Assembly (NCBI GenBank): GCA_002369525.1
Contig: DFFN01000042.1
Coordinates: 1-45,815, forward strand
Direction of reading: 5' to 3'
DNA: 45,815 bases
From: Lachnoclostridium sp. UBA3775
Lineage (GTDB): Bacteria; Bacillota; Clostridia; Lachnospirales; Lachnospiraceae
The notes under the pieces are model-generated. The model was not told the origin of the DNA. It saw nothing but the letters and a program-made list of their open reading frames with translations, and did no database searches. The position numbers and the translations under genes are program-made. Of this stretch, positions 39,866-45,815 are shown piece by piece. Numbering within the stretch: position 1 is the first letter of the stretch; every line of letters begins with the position of its first letter.

Positions 39866-41335
39866 ATGAACAAAAAAGTAAACCGTTCAATACAATTTAA
39901 AAATGGTTCCTTCAGTCTCATACTTACAGTGATAGCTATTGCCATTGTTGTTCTCATCAATTTCATATTCGCAGCTTTTCCTACCGATAAAATGACTTTT
40001 TCGACCGAAGGTACAGATCTTTATTCTCTTTCGGACACGACCAGAAATCTTTTAAACACTCAGGTGAAAAATGATATAACACTATATATTCTTTCCGATT
40101 CAATGGGAAGCTACGACGACTACAGCGTAAATCTTTGCAAGGCTTATGAGGATGCAGACAGCCATATAAAGGTTAAGAAGATCGATAAGGCAGTTAATCC
40201 TGCGTTCACTTCAAAATACGAGGCAGCTCTTGCTTCCGATTCAAGCGTGATTGTTGAAAATTCTTCAAGCAAAAAATATATTCTTGTCGATTTCAACGAT
40301 ATGCATCAGACCAAAAGTGATGAAAAGACAGAATATAAAACCGAAAAATATAACGGTGAAGGTCTTTTGACCTCGGCAATTAACAAAGTATCCGTTTCAA
40401 AGGAAACAAGAATATACCAGCTTGGCGGTCATGGCGAACCGCTTATAAGCAAGGAAAACTATGCTTTGCTTTGCGATGCACTTGACAAATCAGCTTATTC
40501 GCTTTCGGAAACTCCTCTGGTACTTTCGGAAGCCGGTGCTTTGCCTGCAGATCTTGATATATTGATTATTTTCTATCCGGCTGCAGACATCTCAGAAAAC
40601 GATCTGGGTATTTTGAAAGAGTATCTTTCAAACGGCGGCAGAATTGCCATAATACATAACAATATAACGCTTCTTAACGGCAGTTCCGGCTCGGTTTCCT
40701 ATGATAATCTTTATAAGCTTATTAATTACGGCGGGCTTATGATCAGTGAAGATTTTATTGTAGAGAATGATTATGACCATTACATGAGCTCTGCCGTGAA
40801 CTATCCGAAGGAACTGATCATACCCGATTACGGCAGTAAGGTTTCGAAAGCTGTCACAAGCAGCGGAAAAACTCTTGCGGCCTTTGCTTCTCCCTTGTCG
40901 AAATTTTCAAATGAAGGAACGGAGTATGAATATACCGACCTTCTGATCACGTCGTCCGCCATAACCTCATTCCTTGAAGAAAACAAAAGGCTTCCGGCAA
41001 ACACCTCGGTGGCTTCCGTTTCGAAGCTTTCCGGTGCCTCAAAGAAGGGCAGCCTGTTTGTTGTGTCTGACGCCATGTTTTTCAATTTAAGCGCGATTTT
41101 CGGCTCGGCCGGAGACGCTGCGACTGAAAGCAATATAAGGCTTTTCACCGAAGGCCTGAATATAATGAGCGATAATGCCGTGGATTCATATGTTCCGGTA
41201 AAAAGCTTTGAACGCAAGGTAAATATTGTTGCGGACGGAAACGTTTTAATGTTTTCTCTTATTTATATTGCTGTATTTCCGATTGCAATACTGGCGATAG
41301 GCTTTGTGATCTGGATGCTCAGGAGGTCCAGATAG
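39866..41335 (+). CDS. GldG-family auxiliary ABC transporter protein
   Basis: A 489-residue protein with a membrane helix near each end (about residues 16-36 and 460-483) and an extracellular domain between them. The LYSLSDTTRNLLNTQVKNDI and DILIIFYPAADISENDLGIL stretches resemble the ABC_transp_aux/IFT52-like domain of GldG. In Bacteroidetes GldG is part of the gliding complex; in Firmicutes the same gene set exists without gliding and its role is not known. Its stop overlaps the DUF4340 start by 1 nt (TAGTG at 41333-41337). Confidence 0.88.
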   Translation: MNKKVNRSIQFKNGSFSLILTVIAIAIVVLINFIFAAFPTDKMTFSTEGTDLYSLSDTTRNLLNTQVKNDITLYILSDSMGSYDDYSVNLCKAYEDADSHIKVKKIDKAVNPAFTSKYEAALASDSSVIVENSSSKKYILVDFNDMHQTKSDEKTEYKTEKYNGEGLLTSAINKVSVSKETRIYQLGGHGEPLISKENYALLCDALDKSAYSLSETPLVLSEAGALPADLDILIIFYPAADISENDLGILKEYLSNGGRIAIIHNNITLLNGSSGSVSYDNLYKLINYGGLMISEDFIVENDYDHYMSSAVNYPKELIIPDYGSKVSKAVTSSGKTLAAFASPLSKFSNEGTEYEYTDLLITSSAITSFLEENKRLPANTSVASVSKLSGASKKGSLFVVSDAMFFNLSAIFGSAGDAATESNIRLFTEGLNIMSDNAVDSYVPVKSFERKVNIVADGNVLMFSLIYIAVFPIAILAIGFVIWMLRRSR

Positions 41336-42447
41336 TGAACAGAAAACAGTTAAAAATCCTGCTTGCGTTTCTTATTGTTTTATGCATTAGCATTGTCATT
41401 CTGGTCCTGGTCAGCAAAAACAGCAAAAAAAGCAGCACTGGCCCCGAAGAAAAAGCAGAAGAAGAATATATACTTCCCGAACAATTCAGGAAGATAAATG
41501 AAATTGTCATAGAGACAAAGACCGATAGGTTTAATTTCCTGAAAAGCTTCGACAAATGGACAAATAAAGATGATGCAGGGTTTCCGGTCGATAATGAAAA
41601 GGTAAATATGCTCGGCAATATGCTCAGCAATATGAAAAAGCTGCGTGAAATAAAGGATTATGCGGAGCTTGCCGACTTTAAGCTTGACGCTCCTGCAATG
41701 ACTATTACAGTTGGGAATGAAGCTGACAGCTATAAAGTCTTGTTTTCCGATTATACCGGAAACGATAATGTTTTTTATGTTCTGGCAGATGATTCGGTTT
41801 ATCTTACCGATTCGGCAGTATATAAATTTGCCAAGTACTCTTTGCTGGATTACTGTTTCATACCTGAAAATCCGGATTTTACCCCGGGAAGCGTTAGAAC
41901 GATCACCGTGGAGGTTAAGGGCGGAAATACCATAGAGCTTGTACCCGGAGAGAAAAAAGCAAGTGAAGGAGATGCGGGAGAGTGGTATTATTATGTCAGC
42001 TCCGACGGCGAAGGTTTTAATGATAAAAAGCTCTGCGATCAGGGTGATATCAATGTTTTCTTTAATTATCTTACCGAACTGAGCTACAACCGTGTAATAG
42101 AATATGACCCGAGCGATGAACGAAGGGATTTCTACGGAATAAAAGAGCCTGCGGCAACCGTAACCGTACAGTTTCACGGTATCACCAATGTAACACAGGT
42201 TACCGATGCGGGACAAAGAGTAGATCAGATGCTTGATGCCGATTTCACCTTTAAGTTTCTTATCGGAAATGAGATAAAAGAAAGCGACGGAGAGTATTTT
42301 ATCACAGATACCTGTATCGACTCCGTCGCAAGTGAAAATCTTTATGATGGGAATAATTGTGTGTTTGCCACAAATTCATATTATGCAAAGTTTTTCATCA
42401 ATTTGACAAGAGACAGCCTTAACGGCGTCGCTTCTTCTAAAAATTAA
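41335..42447 (+). CDS. DUF4340 domain-containing extracellular protein
   Basis: A 370-residue protein with one N-terminal membrane helix (about residues 5-25, LLAFLIVLCISIVILVLVSK) and an extracellular beta-rich region with the DUF4340 pattern (VDNEKVNMLGNMLSNMKKLR; FKLDAPAMTITVG). The start is GTG 41335, overlapping the gldG stop; AGGAGG lies 6-11 nt upstream. DUF4340 genes regularly follow GldG in such ABC clusters. It meets lexA tail to tail with a 4-nt overlap of the two coding ends and no visible terminator. Confidence 0.88.
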   Translation: MNRKQLKILLAFLIVLCISIVILVLVSKNSKKSSTGPEEKAEEEYILPEQFRKINEIVIETKTDRFNFLKSFDKWTNKDDAGFPVDNEKVNMLGNMLSNMKKLREIKDYAELADFKLDAPAMTITVGNEADSYKVLFSDYTGNDNVFYVLADDSVYLTDSAVYKFAKYSLLDYCFIPENPDFTPGSVRTITVEVKGGNTIELVPGEKKASEGDAGEWYYYVSSDGEGFNDKKLCDQGDINVFFNYLTELSYNRVIEYDPSDERRDFYGIKEPAATVTVQFHGITNVTQVTDAGQRVDQMLDADFTFKFLIGNEIKESDGEYFITDTCIDSVASENLYDGNNCVFATNSYYAKFFINLTRDSLNGVASSKN

Positions 42448-43058
42448 AACATTCTGAATACTCCGATAACCTTTCCGAGTATTTCTACATTATCGAAGAT
42501 CAAAGGCTCCATGCTGTCGTTTTCGGGTTGAAGACGGACATGGTCCTTTTCTTTATAGAAGGTCTTAACGGTTACAGAATCATCGATGAGAGCAACAACA
42601 TAATCGCCGTTATCAGCATAGTTCTGCTGTCTTACGATTATTTCGTCACCGTCCAAGATGCCGGCATTTATCATGCTGTCTCCCTTAACCTTTAACATGA
42701 AGGTTACCGCATTGGGCATTAATTCGGCAGGAATGGGGAAGTAGTCATTGATGTTTTCAACGGCAAGTATCGGCTGACCTGCGGTTATCGTTCCGATCAT
42801 CGGAACATTCACTACCTCGCGTCTTGCAAGCTGGAAATCGTCATCAACAATTTCTATTGAACGGGATTTAAAAGTATCGCGCCTGATAAAGCCTTTCTTT
42901 TCAAGATTGGCCAGCTGGGAATGAACCGAAGAAGTTGAACTAAGTCCAACAGCATCGCATATGTCCCTTACGGAAGGCGGAAAGCCTTTTTCAAGTATAT
43001 TTTTTTTGATGTATTTGAGAATTTCAATCTGTTTTGAGCTTAATGAACTGTAATCCAT
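42444..43058 (-). CDS. lexA: LexA, SOS repressor
   Basis: A 204-residue repressor-protease. The N-terminal winged helix (SSKQIEILKYIKKNILEKGF, then SVRDICDAVGLSSTSSVHSQ) is followed by the self-cleavage site Ala-Gly in TITAGQP, the catalytic Ser in KGDSMINAGI and the catalytic Lys in DDSVTVKTFY. Upon DNA damage RecA triggers cleavage and SOS genes are induced. GGAGA lies before the ATG. Its own promoter carries two imperfect LexA boxes, consistent with autoregulation. Confidence 0.96.
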   Translation of the reverse strand: MDYSSLSSKQIEILKYIKKNILEKGFPPSVRDICDAVGLSSTSSVHSQLANLEKKGFIRRDTFKSRSIEIVDDDFQLARREVVNVPMIGTITAGQPILAVENINDYFPIPAELMPNAVTFMLKVKGDSMINAGILDGDEIIVRQQNYADNGDYVVALIDDSVTVKTFYKEKDHVRLQPENDSMEPLIFDNVEILGKVIGVFRMF

Positions 43059-43094
43059 CGATTATCTCCTTAAATTGTAATGATTCACGTCAAT

Positions 43095-43133
43095 ATTATA
43101 TCATATCGAACAAATTTTTGCAACGTTTGTTCA
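43095..43133 (-). promoter_or_regulatory. lexA promoter with two imperfect LexA (SOS) boxes
   Basis: Minus-strand TTGCAA (43123-43118) and TATAAT (43100-43095) are 17 nt apart. Two adjacent sites resemble the Firmicute consensus CGAACnnnnGTTCG: CGAACAAATTTTTG (43107-43120) and GCAACGTTTGTTCA (43120-43133). Together they form a wider inverted repeat GAACAAA/TTTGTTC. They cover the -35 and spacer, as expected for repression. Confidence 0.6.
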
Positions 43134-43174
43134 CAGCTTTTTCAATATTTTGTGATATAATCTTTAAATAGAAT

Positions 43175-43203
43175 TTTACTTTTTTACAGTTTTAAGCTAT
43201 AAT
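43175..43203 (+). promoter_or_regulatory. Promoter of the moxR operon
   Basis: TTTACT at 43175-43180 and TATAAT at 43198-43203 are 17 nt apart. A second TATAAT at 43156-43161 lacks a well-placed -35. Confidence 0.6.
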
Positions 43204-43235
43204 ATATTTGAATATTTTTATCGGAGGTACAGTCT

Positions 43236-44165
43236 TTGAATCAGCAGATTGCCAAACTTGTAAATGAGGTCAAGAAGGTTATAAAAGGTAAAGACGATGT
43301 CATAATAAAAGTAGTTTCCGCAATGATCGCGGGAGGACATATTCTATTGGAAGACATTCCGGGTGTTGGAAAAACAACGCTCGCCGTTGCTCTTTCAAAA
43401 TCGCTTTCAATGGATTATCACCGTGTACAGTTTACACCCGATGTTCTTCCTTCCGATCTTGTAGGCTTCAGCATGTATAATAACAAAACAGGTACCTTTG
43501 AATATAAAGAGGGTTCGGTTTACTGTAACTTTCTTCTTGCCGATGAGATCAACAGAACTTCACCCAAGACCCAGGCTGCAATGCTCGAAGCCATGGCGGA
43601 GGGAAAGGTCAGCATTGACGGCCGGGATATAGAACTGCCAAAGCCCTTTATGGTCATCGCCACCCAGAATCCTGCCAGCTACACCGGCACCTATCCGCTG
43701 CCGGAGGCCCAGATGGACCGCTTTATGATGCGGCTTTCCATCGGATATCCGGACAGCAGCGAGGAGCTTCGCATGATAAGGTCACATATGGAAGGGGCCG
43801 CTTTAACTGAGTCTGATCCGGTGCTTTCGCCCGCTGATATAGAGGAGCTCAGGGAGGCTGTGGCAGCAGTACGTATCAGCGACGGCATTCTTTCCTACAT
43901 GCAGCGGATCGCAGATGCTACACGTCATGACAGTGCATTTGCACTGGGGGCAAGCCCGCGTGCTTTGATACATATGATGCAGGCAGCCAGGGCACGGGCT
44001 GTGCTATGCGGCAGGGATTACTGTCTGCCGGATGATGTAAAAAAGCCTGCGGTGAATGTGCTGGCCCACAGGCTGGTCCTTTCCACTGAGATGAAGCTTC
44101 AGAAAAAGACTGCGGCAGAGATACTGTATGCACTGATCCTGGGTATCAGTGTTCCTGTGGAGTAG
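43236..44165 (+). CDS. MoxR-family AAA ATPase
   Basis: A 309-residue AAA+ ATPase. Walker A is GVGKTT in LLEDIPGVGKTTLAVAL, Walker B is FLLADEINRTSPKTQ, sensor 1 is ATQNPASYTGTYPLPEAQ, and the C-terminal lid is present. The family acts as chaperone-like ATPases maturing other protein complexes. The start is TTG 43236 with GGAGGT at 43223-43228. DUF58 and a membrane protein follow, the usual MoxR operon. From about 43560 the GC content rises from about 38% to 55-60% within the gene, while the reading frame and motifs stay intact. Confidence 0.94.
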   Translation: MNQQIAKLVNEVKKVIKGKDDVIIKVVSAMIAGGHILLEDIPGVGKTTLAVALSKSLSMDYHRVQFTPDVLPSDLVGFSMYNNKTGTFEYKEGSVYCNFLLADEINRTSPKTQAAMLEAMAEGKVSIDGRDIELPKPFMVIATQNPASYTGTYPLPEAQMDRFMMRLSIGYPDSSEELRMIRSHMEGAALTESDPVLSPADIEELREAVAAVRISDGILSYMQRIADATRHDSAFALGASPRALIHMMQAARARAVLCGRDYCLPDDVKKPAVNVLAHRLVLSTEMKLQKKTAAEILYALILGISVPVE

Positions 44166-44167
44166 CC

Positions 44168-45334
44168 ATGAACAGGGGGAGGGTTGCTTTACTACTGGGA
44201 GCTTTTGTTTTGTCTCTGGTGGGTATCACCTGCTATGGAGGCCCGGTGACCTATATCTTTTTTTGGCTGGTGCTGGCGATCCCGGTCATATCCATAGTTT
44301 ATATCCTCTTTGTCTTCACCTTTATCAGATACTATCAAAAGACTGAAGGAAGAAACATGACGGCAGGCACTCCTTCCGATTTCTACATCACCTTAAAAAA
44401 CGAAACTTTTTTTGCATTTTCATCTTTAAGGATAGTTTTTTATTCATCATTTTCAATGGTAAACGATATAGAGCCGGATGCTTTGTATGAGCTTTTGCCC
44501 CACAGCGCGATCAAAAAGAAGACCCAGCTGGTTTGCCGTTATCGGGGCGAATACAAGGTGGGTATCAAAAGCATCGCAGTGCAGGATTTTTTCGGACTGT
44601 TTACAGTGACACGGAGGATAAAAGAGCCCCTGTCAGTGATAGTGGAGCCTGCGCTGTATGAGCTTGATACGCTCTTCGGTGATGATACAAGGGAGGCTTC
44701 GAGCCATGAGAACATGATAAGGAGGGATATTCCTGCCATCCCCGTGCGCGAGTACGTCGGAGGGGATGACATACGCCTGATCAACTGGAAGTCCACCGCT
44801 GCCATGCAAAAGCTTATGGTAAGGGAGCGTACGTCCGAAGAAAAAAGCGGCATAACCATTATCATGGATCCCGGCAGATATGATGACAATATTGAAAACT
44901 ATCTTCCTGTGGAGAATAAGTCCGTGGAGCTTTTGCTGGCGCTGTCGTCCTACTATACCCGAAACTTTGTGTCCCATGAGGTGATGCTTTTATCGGATGA
45001 TCTTTTGCATATACCGGTAAGGGATATGGCGGGCTTTGAAAAGCTTCATCGCATCATGGTACGCTATTATTTCAGGGAAGAAAACAATATAGATAAGCTA
45101 TTGCAGAGGATCTGTGATGAGGGGGCGGCCGCCTCCTGCCACATGTTTATCATAATACTGCAGGGCATCACTGCAAAAACCATGGAGCTTGTTGACAGGA
45201 TAAATACAGACAGGGCAGCTGTAAAGATACTTTTGTTGGGTGACTGTCCGGCGGATATTGTTTTTTCGGATGACAGGGAGATTTCCATTATCCCTGTGGG
45301 CACAGAGGATGATCCGGGGGAGGTTTTGGCATGA
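44168..45334 (+). CDS. DUF58 domain-containing protein
   Basis: A 388-residue protein with two N-terminal membrane helices (about residues 7-48) and a vWA-like DUF58 domain. The family motif REYVGGDDIRLINWKSTAAM is clear, with LMVRERTSEEKSG after it. DUF58 proteins pair with MoxR ATPases; the joint function is unknown, possibly in envelope or secreted protein maturation. It starts 2 nt after the moxR stop. Composition is higher in GC than the rest of the window, apart from an AT-rich patch at about 44385-44460. Confidence 0.9.
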   Translation: MNRGRVALLLGAFVLSLVGITCYGGPVTYIFFWLVLAIPVISIVYILFVFTFIRYYQKTEGRNMTAGTPSDFYITLKNETFFAFSSLRIVFYSSFSMVNDIEPDALYELLPHSAIKKKTQLVCRYRGEYKVGIKSIAVQDFFGLFTVTRRIKEPLSVIVEPALYELDTLFGDDTREASSHENMIRRDIPAIPVREYVGGDDIRLINWKSTAAMQKLMVRERTSEEKSGITIIMDPGRYDDNIENYLPVENKSVELLLALSSYYTRNFVSHEVMLLSDDLLHIPVRDMAGFEKLHRIMVRYYFREENNIDKLLQRICDEGAAASCHMFIIILQGITAKTMELVDRINTDRAAVKILLLGDCPADIVFSDDREISIIPVGTEDDPGEVLA

Positions 45335-45815
45335 TGGCATTTTTATATGACATTTTATTTACTCTTCCTCTGTCGGCGGTTACGGCTTTCTGGATCAGTT
45401 TGCTTATTAATACGGGCTTTGATAAGAATGCTATGGTCCTGTCGCTGGCGACGTCAGGCTTTTCGCTTTTTTGCATCCTGATAAGACACCTGAAGCCCAC
45501 TCAAAGACTCATGCTTTCGGGAGCGGCCGGTGCAGTGTTTTTGGCGGTGATCCTCACAAGACCTTCCGGTGAGAGACTGGAGTTTTTGAGTAAAAACACA
45601 TGGATATTTGCTGCAGTCCTGTTGGGAGTATTATGCTTTTTTCTCTCACTTTTGACTGAGTATTATAAAAAGCTTCGCATTGGCTTTGCATCAGCCGGAT
45701 GTGCGGCTCTTGTGGCGGCACTGGTAATGGGTGTGGATGTAGGCGCCATCTTCGTTTGCTTGACATTTTTATACACTCTGCTTACCATTGTAGATGTAAG
45801 CGAAAGCTTTAGGAT
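45331..45815 (+). CDS. Polytopic membrane protein, N-terminal part, probably transglutaminase-like (3' end outside window)
   Basis: A frame open from ATG 45331 (or ATG 45334) to the window end, 161 complete codons. It overlaps the DUF58 stop (ATGA). The visible part is hydrophobic, with about five predicted membrane segments separated by short basic loops (RHLKPTQR, EYYKKLR). In MoxR-DUF58 operons the third gene usually encodes membrane helices followed by an extracellular transglutaminase-like domain; that domain would lie outside the window, so the call rests on position and topology only. Confidence 0.6.
   Translation, partial: MMAFLYDILFTLPLSAVTAFWISLLINTGFDKNAMVLSLATSGFSLFCILIRHLKPTQRLMLSGAAGAVFLAVILTRPSGERLEFLSKNTWIFAAVLLGVLCFFLSLLTEYYKKLRIGFASAGCAALVAALVMGVDVGAIFVCLTFLYTLLTIVDVSESFR

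Noticed and set aside
41380..42216. 278-codon open frame on the minus strand inside the DUF4340 gene
   Set aside because: Mirror frame of a real gene in matching codon phase; no promoter or ribosome binding site.
1..45815. CRISPR arrays, tRNA, rRNA and insertion sequences
   Set aside because: I saw no regularly spaced repeats, no cloverleaf with a conserved T-loop, no rRNA-like stretch and no transposase frame.

Overview
The window reads as a chromosomal segment of a low-GC Gram-positive anaerobe of the class Clostridia, most likely a member of the Lachnospiraceae. The grounds are gene order and gene type: an mre-mrdA-rodA morphogenesis cluster, a SepF/DivIVA division cluster, RNase Y, an L27 precursor with a Prp-cleavable N-terminus next to its protease, the TIGR03960/TIGR03936/RNase G/L21 order, a NadD-YqeK fusion, and a VaFE-repeat surface protein. 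Promoters are sigma-A-like (TTGACN-17-TATAAT variants), terminators are GC stems followed by T-runs, and most genes have strong GGAGG ribosome binding sites. No rRNA, tRNA, CRISPR array, insertion sequence or phage gene was seen.

Layout. 1-6043 (+): end of mreC, mreD, mrdA (PBP2), rodA and a lipoprotein D,D-carboxypeptidase, nearly contiguous, making the lateral-wall elongation machinery. 6135-6554: a lone small P-loop protein between its own promoter and terminator. 6701-11506 (+): division and envelope cluster (HlyD-like protein, YggS, sepF, divIVA, lspA, rluD), followed directly by a DUF4143-type ATPase (11509-12786). 12865-14880: an orphan BlaI-type repressor with a palindromic operator, then rny. 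15039-20386 (+): aspB, Nudix hydrolase, pdp, metallophosphoesterase, scpA, scpB.

20438-29659 is the accessory part. Two minus-strand genes encode proteins with the same zinc-ribbon start and the same C-terminal tail; they flank a plus-strand pair encoding a small secreted Cys-rich protein and a 1563-residue VaFE/SpaA-type adhesin. A nearly identical leader element of about 55 nt (hairpin, potential H-type pseudoknot, and a four-codon Met-Val-Arg-stop mini-ORF abutting the start codon, with no Shine-Dalgarno) precedes both the adhesin operon (23162-23215) and the TIGR03960 radical SAM gene (29808-29862). This pair is the most interesting undescribed feature of the window.

29860-38027 (+): radical SAM protein and its partner, RNase G, L21 leader-rplU-prp-rpmA, obgE, yhbY, nadD-yqeK, rsfS: ribosome biogenesis, RNA processing and NAD synthesis. 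38046-42447 (+): a Gld-type ABC exporter (ATPase, permease, GldG, DUF4340). lexA (42444-43058, -) is divergent from a MoxR/DUF58/membrane-protein operon that runs off the window end; within moxR the base composition jumps from about 38% to about 60% GC, suggesting a recombination joint.
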